Shown in pieces: positions 33,200 through 40,763 of a stretch of 64,000 bases of DNA. The position numbers and the translations under genes are program-made. The stretch spans positions 4,384,001-4,448,000 of the forward strand of contig NC_016584.1 of the NCBI RefSeq assembly GCF_000235605.1, in the 5' to 3' direction. How positions within the stretch are numbered: the first letter of the stretch is position 1; every line of letters starts with the position of its first letter. The notes beneath the pieces are model-generated. The model was not told the origin of the DNA, ran no database searches, and saw only the letters and a program-made list of their open reading frames with translations. The stretch is from Desulfosporosinus orientis DSM 765. Lineage in GTDB: Bacteria > Bacillota > Desulfitobacteriia > Desulfitobacteriales > Desulfitobacteriaceae.

Positions 33200-34930
33200 T
33201 TAACTCTCTGCCTGTGTCAATTTTCCGGGGATTTTGAGCAATTCATCCTTTTCCAGCTGCCCGCCGCAGGAATAGTAGTAACCATTGTCCTGCCAATCCA
33301 GCATGTATTTAACACCCGCCAATTCGATCTTAATGAGTCCACCTGTTACTTTCCTACCGTCAAACTCAAGTTCTACGGGTTCCGTGCTTGAATTTGGAGG
33401 CAGATTGGTATTCGGCACCGATGCTTGTGTAACAATAAACAACGGGTTTTGCTCACCGAGAACGGAATACGTACTGAGCAAAGTACCTTTACCCTCTTTT
33501 ACTTCAACCCATTGGTGTTTGATCTTATAATTCTGACCAGCCAAGATATATGGGGGTTGACATAAACGCTCTGCCGCCTCAGTCAGCGTTATATCTTGAG
33601 GAAGATGGACGACTTGACTGTTTTCCTCCTCAATGGTTACCCCTTCTGGAAGATCCAGTTCAAACAGGGAATCAGGCAGTCCCTGATTGAGGCGAAGCTC
33701 CCTCACTTCCCGGCGGTTTACCAGCTCTCCTTTGACATTATAATATTCCGTTCGTATTGGCATCCAGGTTTCTTTGTCCATCCAGTGATGAGTATTCATT
33801 TCTCCCAGCCCGGGAACTTGTTCACTGAATTGTACATGAAGAACCGACCGGCCTTGCAGGTATTCCGTACCTAAGATCCGGCTGGATTTATTCTCGGCCA
33901 TCGCCTTGAGGCTGTCCGGGAAATTAAAATTGGCGCGTTCTCTGTATTCCTGGCTTAAGATGAGTTTTCTGACTTGGCGCTTATCTGCAAGCCAACTCAG
34001 CATCATTCCGTCTTTCATAATTACCGTTATGGGGCCCGTTGCCGCACTGTCCCCTTCTGTCCGGTAGCAATCAGGCTTCTTGAACCAGATATGGGAGGTC
34101 ATGGTCGTTGGTTTTCCCTGCTCAAAGAAGGTAGCATCCACGATTTCCTCGTAATCCTCTGTTTTCTCTATCACCGCCTGCACCTTATCCTTAATCTCAG
34201 CTACAGTAAGGCTTATTTTTCCGGTCAGTGCATGCAAGAATGTCAGAAAATCCTTTTGCTTTTTCATCTCCTCTTGCCAGGCAGGGTTTTGCGACAGTTC
34301 TTGTTCAAAGGCATTTCTGTCCACAGCCTCCATAGTTCCTTCCAAATAGTCACAAATCCGGTCCTTTATATCTGAAGACTCCAGCGTCATGTCTGCTCGC
34401 TCCTTTGGCTTTTTTCTATATTGTTTCAGTGTCTCCTGCAGGCGGGCCCGGGCCCTGAATAACCGGGACTTGACCGTTCCCAGGGGAAGATTGTACGCTT
34501 CCGCAGCTTCCTGTAAATTCAATCCTCTTACATCAATGTCAAGCAGGATTTGCTGTTGTTCCAGAGGAAGCCTTTCAATCGCCTGCCCCATTTCCAACTT
34601 CAGCGTGACAGCATCCTCGACCGACAGTTCCCCGGTGTTCAGCAGTTCTAGTGCTATCCCCGGCATTACCCTGCTGCGGAAGCGCAGCAACAGATATATT
34701 TCGTTGGTTAATATCCGCCGCCACCAACCGGTAAAAGCGCCGTCATCTTTTAAGCCTGACAGGTTATTAAAAACCTTAAGCATAGTGTTTTGTACGGCGT
34801 CCTGGGCCAGATCTTTATCTCTCAGCAGGCAGAAAGCCTGTTTGGAAGCCTGGGGATAGATTTCCCGGATTAATACTTCCCAAGCGGCAAGGTCCCCTTG
34901 CCGAGCCCTCCCAATCAGATCATTTTTCAC
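33200..34930 (-). CDS. ECF sigma factor fused to LolA/RseB-like and DUF4367-like modules
   Basis: 576 aa in one frame. Residues 1-165 are an ECF sigma factor (KDLAQDAVQNTMLKVF; LPLEQQQILLDIDVRGLNLQEAAEAYNLPLGTVKSRLFRARARL). Residues 180-235 resemble the cytoplasmic start of an anti-sigma factor (DRICDYLEGTMEAVDRNAFEQELSQNPAW). From about 255 comes a LolA/RseB-like beta domain (MTSHIWFKKPDCYRTEG; MNTHHWMDKETWMPIRTEYY). The last about 110 residues resemble DUF4367. I see no transmembrane segment or signal. In usual systems such domains belong to a separate membrane-bound anti-sigma factor. GTG start with GAGG upstream. Confidence 0.75.
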   Translation of the reverse strand: MKNDLIGRARQGDLAAWEVLIREIYPQASKQAFCLLRDKDLAQDAVQNTMLKVFNNLSGLKDDGAFTGWWRRILTNEIYLLLRFRSRVMPGIALELLNTGELSVEDAVTLKLEMGQAIERLPLEQQQILLDIDVRGLNLQEAAEAYNLPLGTVKSRLFRARARLQETLKQYRKKPKERADMTLESSDIKDRICDYLEGTMEAVDRNAFEQELSQNPAWQEEMKKQKDFLTFLHALTGKISLTVAEIKDKVQAVIEKTEDYEEIVDATFFEQGKPTTMTSHIWFKKPDCYRTEGDSAATGPITVIMKDGMMLSWLADKRQVRKLILSQEYRERANFNFPDSLKAMAENKSSRILGTEYLQGRSVLHVQFSEQVPGLGEMNTHHWMDKETWMPIRTEYYNVKGELVNRREVRELRLNQGLPDSLFELDLPEGVTIEEENSQVVHLPQDITLTEAAERLCQPPYILAGQNYKIKHQWVEVKEGKGTLLSTYSVLGEQNPLFIVTQASVPNTNLPPNSSTEPVELEFDGRKVTGGLIKIELAGVKYMLDWQDNGYYYSCGGQLEKDELLKIPGKLTQAES

Positions 34931-35067
34931 GCTTTGATCCTCACCTCAACTATTTCAATTCGAAATGCATTTCAGTACTTAGGATTCATAATGGGGTTAA
35001 AAAGTTCCCCTGTTTTTAAAATAATTTGAGTCGCCAATTTATCCGAGATATTCCAAGAGTATTGACC

Positions 35068-35106
35068 AAGTGTCCCTAAAGGAATTTCTTCCTCTAGGGA
35101 CACTTT
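35068..35106. repeat. Hairpin between the sigma fusion and the broken gene
   Basis: AAGTGTCCCTA and TAGGGACACTT arms (11 bp, extended by AGG/CCT). The T-rich side is on the plus strand, so its role as a terminator for the leftward genes is uncertain. Confidence 0.5.
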
Positions 35107-35173
35107 ATTTGTCAGGCCCTTGGCCTCCTTCAGCCGCCTGCCGATTTAGGTCATATATCATTCTTCTATTCCA

Positions 35174-35371
35174 TCATCTATGATTTGAAACGGCATAGTC
35201 ACTGTATTTGATCAGGCGTGTCTTAAGGTCATCACCCTCTGCATAAAACCCCGGCGTACTATCCAGCCATGAGTATCTCTCAAAGAACCGGTCAGCTGAC
35301 GACGGGCCAAAGGAATATTCTCCTCCTTCGCTGCTCAGGAGGAGGGTACTCTTGGCGAGCAGCCCATTCAC
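35174..35371 (-). pseudogene. Downstream fragment of a broken gene
   Basis: 65 codons reading (V)NGLLAKSTLLLSSEGG..., ending KTRLIKYSDYAVSNHR. The frame begins on a GTG that overlaps the stop of the 35368-35787 frame and has no ribosome site of its own. It reads like the C-terminal part of the same protein, shifted by one base, with an internal segment missing. It may be translated by coupling, but I think the gene is decayed. Confidence 0.5.
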
Positions 35372-35787
35372 TGTGATTGATCGAGATAAATAGATTCCTT
35401 CAGGCCGTCCCTATTAAGATCAGCATTGCCGATAGGCTTCCATGCTCCATCTGATCTCTTAATATCATATACCAACTCGTCGGCCCCATAGTAAAAGACT
35501 ACTGAAGACCCATTTTCGAGGATATAATCGTCACCACGCAACCCCGATAGCCCAAAATTTGGTTCACCCATGATTTTTAAAACAACTTCACGGGATATGC
35601 CTTTTTTGATATTCTCCCCAAACCGTGTGCTTTCATTAATCTGATCTTTCTCCAGGGAAGGTACAACAGCCGCACCGGGAAGCTCCAGCTTCGGCACAGG
35701 ATTCGTCTGCAGGCATACCGACAAGAGGAGCACGGCCAATGCCGAAATGATCAGTAGCCATGCAGCGGGCTTTTTGAAATTTAGCAC
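35368..35787 (-). CDS. Exported hypothetical protein, probably truncated
   Basis: 139 aa with an N-terminal membrane anchor or signal (AAWLLIISALAVLLLSVCLQ), then an extracytoplasmic region with GEPNFGLSGLRGDDYILENGSSVVFYYG and NADLNRDGLKESIYLDQSQ. The segment DLNRDGLKE is of the kind seen in FG-GAP/BlaR-associated extracellular domains, which normally continue much further; here it stops at TGA and similarity-like sequence resumes in the next frame. Start GTG. Function unknown. Confidence 0.55.
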   Translation of the reverse strand: MLNFKKPAAWLLIISALAVLLLSVCLQTNPVPKLELPGAAVVPSLEKDQINESTRFGENIKKGISREVVLKIMGEPNFGLSGLRGDDYILENGSSVVFYYGADELVYDIKRSDGAWKPIGNADLNRDGLKESIYLDQSQ

Positions 35788-35823
35788 CTTCTTGATTCAC
35801 CTCGATAACAGAGTTCCCTTAAA

Positions 35824-35864
35824 AATATGACGCCCCCAAATTATTTGGCGACGTCATTTTTTAT
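35824..35864. terminator. Terminator after the second CoA-disulfide reductase gene
   Basis: ATGACGCC...GGCGACGTCAT stem with A/T runs on both sides (TATTTTT on the minus strand), 60 bp after the stop at 35923. Confidence 0.7.
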
Positions 35865-35922
35865 AGGGAGAAATTAAAGTTGTTAGCCGCAACCAGTTTT
35901 TAGATTACTGCTGATTTATACC

Positions 35923-37575
35923 TTATCCAAAAACAGCCGGATAGTAAGTGACCCAACCTCCGCACAGATTCCTAACATTCGTAAATCCATGCTGAGTTAA
36001 AATTCGATAAGCTACGTAGCCTCGCAACCCAATCTCACAGTAAACGATGATTTCCTTATCCTTGGGAAGCTCCGCTAATTTGCTGCGCAGGTCATTGACC
36101 GGTATATGCAGCGAGCCGCGGATAAATTTAGCTTTTCGTTCTTCTTCATCCCGTACATCAATAATACATACTTCTTTGGCATTAAGCTTACTAAGTTCCT
36201 GCCAATGGATCATGCGAACATCACCATTAATGATGTTTTCCGCTACATAGCCGGCCATGTTCACAGGATCTTTAGCCGATGAAAAGGGCGGGGCGTAGGC
36301 CAGTTCGAGTTCCTGCAAATCATAAATAGTTCCCTGGCTGCGGATTATCCCGGCGATGTCATCGATCCGTTTATCGACACCCTGAGCTCCGACAGCCTGG
36401 GCACCCAGGACTCGGCCATTATTTTTATCAAAGATAAGTTTCATGGATAATCTAGTTGCTCCAGGATAATACCCGGCGTGGGAATTGGAGTGAGTAAACA
36501 ACACTTCATGAGTGATTCCCAATTTCTTAAGCATTTTTTCATTCGCCCCGGTGGATGCCGCAGCTAAATCAAAAACCTTGGCAATAGCAGTGCCTTGAGT
36601 TCCCTTATACTCCCTGTCCCGCCCGGCGATAATGTCAGCCACAATTCGGCCTTGCTTATTGGCAGGCCCGGCAAGGGGCAGGAGGGCAGCTTGTCCTGTT
36701 ACTAAGTGTTTTACTTCTATGACATCGCCGACAGCGTAAATATTAGGGTCTGAGGTCTGAAGTCGTTCATTAACTTTAATGCCGCCTAACTCTCCGATTG
36801 TTAGCCCGGCTTCCTTCGCTAATTTGATTTCAGGTTTGACACCAATAGCCAGAATCGTTAAATCCGCTTGTACTTCCTGACCGCTTTGGAGTGTAATCAG
36901 AGCTCCATTTTCCGTTTTCGCAAAGGATTTTACCCCATCTTCCAAAATCAGGTTGATTCCTTTATTGAAAATGTGCTCATGTAGAATTGCAGCCATTTCA
37001 TAATCCAAAGGAGCCATAACCTGATTGCTCATTTCAATAATCGTTGTATCTACTCCTCGGGCATGGAGGTTTTCGGCCATTTCCAGGCCAATAAAGCCCC
37101 CTCCTACAACTGCTGCAGTTTGAGGTTTCTGCTCATCGATAAAACGTTTAATCTGATCAATATCTGTAACATTGCGCACAACAAGAGCATCGATGTCATT
37201 AATCCCGGGAATCGGCGGACGAAGGGGCGCTGCCCCAGGAGAAAGGATCAATTGATCATAGGATTCTCTATAAACCTTGCCGCCCTGTTCTTGGACCTCG
37301 ATGGCTTTTTCCTCAGGAAAAATACGGGTAACCTCACTAAAGATTCTTACATCAATACGGAAGCGATTTCTCATAGCTTCAGGCTTTGAGACCAAAAGAG
37401 CTTCCCGCTCATCAATAACTCCACTAACATAATACGGTAAACCGCAGTTAGCGTAGGAAATATGTTCTCCCCGCTCAAAGATAATGATTTCTGCCTCTTC
37501 ATCCAAACGGCGCAAGCGTGCTGCAGCACTGGCTCCCCCTGCGACTCCACCAACAATGAGTACCTTTTTGCTCAT
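35923..37575 (-). CDS. CoA-disulfide reductase-rhodanese fusion
   Basis: About 550 aa. Residues 1-445 form an FAD/NAD-dependent CoA-disulfide/persulfide reductase (GGVAGGASAAARLRR; redox Cys in YANCGLPYY; ALLPLAGPANKQGRI; APPFSSAKDPVNMAG). A C-terminal rhodanese domain (about 455-550) has the active Cys in VYCEIGLRGYVAYRIL. It is the same architecture as the first two modules of the 10089 protein. GTG and ATG overlap at the start; the ATG at 37575 has AAAGGAG 8 bases upstream. No CstR-like operator was seen here, so the two paralogues are probably regulated differently. Confidence 0.92.
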   Translation of the reverse strand: MSKKVLIVGGVAGGASAAARLRRLDEEAEIIIFERGEHISYANCGLPYYVSGVIDEREALLVSKPEAMRNRFRIDVRIFSEVTRIFPEEKAIEVQEQGGKVYRESYDQLILSPGAAPLRPPIPGINDIDALVVRNVTDIDQIKRFIDEQKPQTAAVVGGGFIGLEMAENLHARGVDTTIIEMSNQVMAPLDYEMAAILHEHIFNKGINLILEDGVKSFAKTENGALITLQSGQEVQADLTILAIGVKPEIKLAKEAGLTIGELGGIKVNERLQTSDPNIYAVGDVIEVKHLVTGQAALLPLAGPANKQGRIVADIIAGRDREYKGTQGTAIAKVFDLAAASTGANEKMLKKLGITHEVLFTHSNSHAGYYPGATRLSMKLIFDKNNGRVLGAQAVGAQGVDKRIDDIAGIIRSQGTIYDLQELELAYAPPFSSAKDPVNMAGYVAENIINGDVRMIHWQELSKLNAKEVCIIDVRDEEERKAKFIRGSLHIPVNDLRSKLAELPKDKEIIVYCEIGLRGYVAYRILTQHGFTNVRNLCGGWVTYYPAVFG

Positions 37576-37749
37576 CACAACTTCTCCTTTAGCAAATAGA
37601 ATTATCCTTTAGTTTATAAGTTTAAGAAAATTGTAACATGATTAATTGGCATTCACAACAAGCATGCTATACTTTGCATAAAGCCAAATTATGCAACGTT
37701 GCGAAATTTAACCTGTTTCCTTCGCCAATCTTACCTATATGTGGGCTGG

Positions 37750-37778
37750 TTGCATATTTTACAATCTATGGATATAAT
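37750..37778 (+). promoter_or_regulatory. Promoter of the putative antitoxin RNA
   Basis: TTGCAT, exactly 17 bp, TATAAT, on the plus strand, facing the small toxin gene. Confidence 0.65.
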
Positions 37779-37784
37779 ATTAGT

Positions 37785-37905
37785 AAAGGACTGACGTGTT
37801 GCGAGCACGCCAGCCCGGCAGATTGTCTAACCAAACGGTTAGCCTGAATTACAGCTACAAGAAATAACCGCAATCCTGGCTGGGGGGCGGTTATTTCTTT
37901 TTCAT
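37785..37905 (+). ncRNA. Putative type I antitoxin RNA
   Basis: From the promoter at 37750-37778 an RNA of about 120 nt would run to the GC-rich hairpin at 37862-37896, which has TTTTT on the plus side. No ORF with a ribosome site lies in it. It overlaps the 3' end of the convergent toxin mRNA, the layout of RatA/txpA and SR4/bsrG. Confidence 0.5.
37861..37902. terminator. Shared hairpin ending toxin and antitoxin RNAs
   Basis: GAAATAACCGC...GCGGTTATTTC. T run after it on the plus strand (TTTTT) and a T-containing tail on the minus strand. It overlaps the toxin stop codon. Confidence 0.7.
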
Positions 37906-37968
37906 AATCATAACAATGAGTGTTGCAAATGCAATCATTAAATACATTGCCTCAACCATTGAGATCAT
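37891..37968 (-). CDS. Putative holin-like type I toxin peptide, 25 aa
   Basis: Minus strand ATG at 37968, preceded by AAAGGGGGTGG. The peptide starts MISMVEAMYLMIAF, continues with one hydrophobic helix and ends MIMKKK: a membrane helix with a charged Lys tail and the EAMxLMIAFATLIV pattern of the TxpA/BsrG-like 'putative holin-like toxin' family. An extended -10 (TGCTATAAT, hexamer at 38028-38033) lies about 60 bp upstream. Such peptides depolarise the membrane when their antisense RNA is lost. Confidence 0.75.
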   Translation of the reverse strand: MISMVEAMYLMIAFATLIVMIMKKK

Positions 37969-38027
37969 CCTACCACCCCCTTTCTATAAGGGTGTGGCCA
38001 ACCGTCCCTCGACAACCAGTTATAACT

Positions 38028-38036
38028 ATTATAGCA
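38028..38036 (-). promoter_or_regulatory. Extended -10 promoter of the toxin gene
   Basis: Minus strand TGCTATAAT with no good -35. It places the transcript start about 50 nt before the toxin ribosome site. Confidence 0.45.
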
Positions 38037-38085
38037 TAATCTTCCAGACAAAAAGATGAAACTTATTCTGATTATTTACAAAGTT

Positions 38086-38154
38086 CAGGCCGCCTCATAA
38101 TATGATCTGCTCCCTGTCAAGTAGACAGGGAGCAGATCAATACGAGGCGGCCTG
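38086..38154. repeat. Nested long hairpin (11 bp + 15 bp)
   Basis: Outer arms CAGGCCGCCTC/GAGGCGGCCTG and inner arms GATCTGCTCCCTGTC/GACAGGGAGCAGATC, 5-nt loop; all arms are perfect. It lies between panB and the toxin module, convergent with neither, and has no clear T run. It may be a transcription barrier, RNA stabiliser or mobile repeat. Confidence 0.7.
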
Positions 38155-38289
38155 ATTTATTCCTCAGTCGAACGATAACTTCGAGAACTCTGTTACTCAC
38201 ATAGAAGTAATTAGTAAATACAACGGCACCAACCCTATTCAGTGGCTGACCCTCTGAATAAGAACTAAAAAGTAGCCCAACCCCTATTG

Positions 38290-39144
38290 TTAATCGCCAA
38301 GCAAAGCTGTAAATTCCTTGACTTCTTCTTCCTGCATCTTATAGGTATGCTCTCCGTCCAGGGGGAACTTGCCTTCTCTGACATCCTGGGCATATTCCTT
38401 AAATGCGTTAGTCATTACTTCACCTGCGTTGGCATATTTCTTAACAAACTTAGGTACAAAGTTGTCATAGAGACCCACCATATCTGCATAAATAAGCAAT
38501 TGTCCATGGGTATACGGCCCCGCTCCAATACCAAGAATAGGTATATTATCAGCCCGTTCAGTAATCGCTTTGCCCACAGCCGTCGGTACACCTTCCACAA
38601 GAATACTGAAAGCTCCTGCTTCTTCTAAGAGTTTGGCCTGCCTGACAAGGCTTATAGCAGCTTGGGCGCTTCGTCCCTGAGCTTTATACCCACCCAGTTG
38701 TCCCATAAACTGAGGAGTCAGGCCGATATGACCCATAGCCAGTATTCCCGCTTGCTGTATCGCTTTGATCCTGCTGGCAATCATGGGGCCGCCGCCTTCA
38801 AGCTTAATAGCATCAACAAGAGCTTCTTTGACAAATCTTCCGGCATTGGCTACTGCTTGCTCATCGGATGCCTGATAAGACATATAGGGCATATCTCCCA
38901 CGATAAAAGTATTAGGTGCGCCTCTGCGCACGGCCTGGCAATGCCTAATCATATCATCCATGGTAACTGGGAAAGTAGTATCATACCCCAGACTGACCAT
39001 ACCTAAAGAATCACCCACCAAGATCATATCTACCCCGGCTTTTTCCTCCATTTTTGCCGTTAAATAATCGTATGCTGTTAGGTATACGATTTTTTCCCCG
39101 TTAGCAACCATCTGATGAAAATCATGAATACTCTTCTTACTCAT
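38290..39144 (-). CDS. panB: PanB-family ketopantoate hydroxymethyltransferase
   Basis: About 284 aa TIM-barrel of the PanB family: KIVYLTAYDYLTAKMEEKAGVDMILVGDSLGMV, TFPVTMDDMIRHCQAV, FIVGDMPYMSYQ, KLEGGG, GHIGLTPQ, and ILGIGAGPYTHGQLLIYADMVG. All metal and substrate regions look intact. The ATG at 39144 has GAGGGG upstream; the frame opens earlier, at 39201. PanB normally makes ketopantoate from 2-oxoisovalerate and methylene-THF. Here it is not with panC/panD but is preceded by its own -24/-12 promoter next to a sigma-54 activator, so a catabolic (reverse) role is plausible. Confidence 0.9.
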   Translation of the reverse strand: MSKKSIHDFHQMVANGEKIVYLTAYDYLTAKMEEKAGVDMILVGDSLGMVSLGYDTTFPVTMDDMIRHCQAVRRGAPNTFIVGDMPYMSYQASDEQAVANAGRFVKEALVDAIKLEGGGPMIASRIKAIQQAGILAMGHIGLTPQFMGQLGGYKAQGRSAQAAISLVRQAKLLEEAGAFSILVEGVPTAVGKAITERADNIPILGIGAGPYTHGQLLIYADMVGLYDNFVPKFVKKYANAGEVMTNAFKEYAQDVREGKFPLDGEHTYKMQEEEVKEFTALLGD

Positions 39145-39192
39145 AATAAACCCCTCTCTAAATAGTGATAACATCCAGACGCTTAATCTTAT

Positions 39193-39208
39193 TGCAAACA
39201 TTATGCCA
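39193..39208 (-). promoter_or_regulatory. Sigma-54 promoter of panB
   Basis: TGGCATAATGTTTGCA on the minus strand matches TGGCAC-N5-TTGCA with one change. It lies about 50 bp before the panB start. Confidence 0.8.
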
Positions 39209-39243
39209 ATCTGGAAATCAGCCTATTTTGAGAAGGGCTGGGC

Positions 39244-40722
39244 TTACACAGCTTTTTGATTCTTCTTGTTTCTAACAATTTTGTTAGGAATTTGATTTCC
39301 GGCGTTAGATTTTTCTTCATTCATACCGTTTTTAAGCCTATAGGCTATCTGATAATATTCCAGCTGAATGCCCCTTTTCTTTAGTTCTGTTGCAATTTTC
39401 CGCGGCCCTAATCCCTCTTCGTTCAGTTGTTTAATCAACTGTTCCAGTGTTTGATCCGGCTGTACTTTAACCTCTTCAGTTTGTTCCTCATTCTTATCTT
39501 CTATAAACATCCCGTAGGGCAAATCACCTTCATCCACGCTAACTTTTAAATCCACTGTATCCCTGGATAAATTGCTGATCAACGGCGCCGCTGCGTCAAT
39601 CGATGCATTAACCACATCACGGAATTGCCTGATATTCCTCTCATAGTTAGCCTTTAAAAGGATGTTTTTGGCCGCTTCTGAAAACACAACTTTTAAGGAA
39701 ATATTATATCGGCTTTTCGCCTTCCACTGATACAAGCTTACGAACGAATTCAGTAAGCTCTCTTTTTCGGCTAAGCACCTTTCCTTTAAGGGTGGCAGTT
39801 CAATCTGATACTGGGCTAACCTCTGGTACAACTCGGGTATAAATTCCTTTTTTAAATTTTTGCTGGACGCTGTAATAATAATGATATTGACATTTCGTTC
39901 CGTTCTGCCCCCGATTCTTCTTACCATTCCTGATTCAATCACCTTTAAAAGCATGGTCTGATGGGTACCTAATGACTGGGCTTCATCGAGAAAGAGTATC
40001 CCTCCATTGGCTATTTCAATCAAGCCCGGTTTTTCATAGGCCCCCGTAAATGACCCTTTTTCAGTCCCAAATACCTCCATTGCTGCTATATCTGCATTGG
40101 TAAATTGCGCACAGTTAACTTCAATAAAAGGAGAACCCGGTTTAATAACTCCAATTTTTTCGGCAAACTTATACATGGCTTTAGCTAACATGGTTTTACC
40201 GGTACCTGTCTCCCCGACAATAACGCTATGCCTGGGCCCACCCAGAGACGCGATACTTCTCTGGGCTTTGTCCCTGGCCTCCTTAAGACTGCCCTCTTTG
40301 CCAACTATAGATTCAAACACATCATCGTTCATCCGGTTGAGGGCTAATTCCATCTCCAGATTTTCTAACCTTTTAGACAATCTCTCTATTTCAGTTATAT
40401 CCCTAAAGGTCGCTATCCCTCCTGAAAACTTCTCCCCGATATAGAGGGGTGTTGCATTAACGATATAAATTCTATCCGCATCATGAACTATTTTTTTGTC
40501 GAAAACCGGCTGATGAGTCGCCATAACCTCCAGCAAGGCCGCCTTAGGGTAGAATTCAGTAATATGCTTTCCGATCATTTCAACATTTTCCCCAACATAA
40601 TTAGCCGAACTATGGTTGGCATAAACAATAATCCCATTGGCGTCGACAATATTGACCCCTTCTCTCAGTGTCCCTAATATCCTGTCCAATATTTCGCTGT
40701 TCAGCTGATCATCGATTTTCAT
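39244..40722 (-). CDS. Sigma-54 dependent activator (PAS-AAA+)
   Basis: 492 aa. A PAS domain (about 10-115) reads LREGVNIVDANGIIVYANHSSANYVG. The AAA+ domain (about 145-380) has Walker A GETGTGKT, the sigma-54 contact loop GSFTGA (GAFTGA class), Walker B GGILFLDEAQ and RIGGRTERNVNIIIITAS. Instead of a Fis helix-turn-helix, the C-terminus (about 435-475) has a resolvase-like HTH (LEQLIKQLNEEGLGPRKIATELKKRGI). The PAS domain probably senses a metabolite. The matching promoters and upstream sites before dctP and panB point to these as targets. Confidence 0.9.
   Translation of the reverse strand: MKIDDQLNSEILDRILGTLREGVNIVDANGIIVYANHSSANYVGENVEMIGKHITEFYPKAALLEVMATHQPVFDKKIVHDADRIYIVNATPLYIGEKFSGGIATFRDITEIERLSKRLENLEMELALNRMNDDVFESIVGKEGSLKEARDKAQRSIASLGGPRHSVIVGETGTGKTMLAKAMYKFAEKIGVIKPGSPFIEVNCAQFTNADIAAMEVFGTEKGSFTGAYEKPGLIEIANGGILFLDEAQSLGTHQTMLLKVIESGMVRRIGGRTERNVNIIIITASSKNLKKEFIPELYQRLAQYQIELPPLKERCLAEKESLLNSFVSLYQWKAKSRYNISLKVVFSEAAKNILLKANYERNIRQFRDVVNASIDAAAPLISNLSRDTVDLKVSVDEGDLPYGMFIEDKNEEQTEEVKVQPDQTLEQLIKQLNEEGLGPRKIATELKKRGIQLEYYQIAYRLKNGMNEEKSNAGNQIPNKIVRNKKNQKAV
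39272..39308. promoter_or_regulatory. Upstream activator sites for panB (inside the activator gene)
   Basis: CTAACAATTTTGTTAG (39272-39287), an inverted repeat with 7-bp arms, starts 64 bp upstream of the -24 box. A further GTTAG half-site (39304-39308) lies exactly 21 bp on. The same elements and distances occur before dctP. Confidence 0.65.
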
Positions 40723-40763
40723 ACTTTCTCCACCCCTTATCAGGTCAGGCAGTTTTTGCCGGA

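Noticed and set aside
37638-37847. 69-codon plus-strand frame over the antitoxin promoter
   Set aside because: No ribosome site; it covers a consensus promoter and a probable RNA gene, so the RNA interpretation is better.
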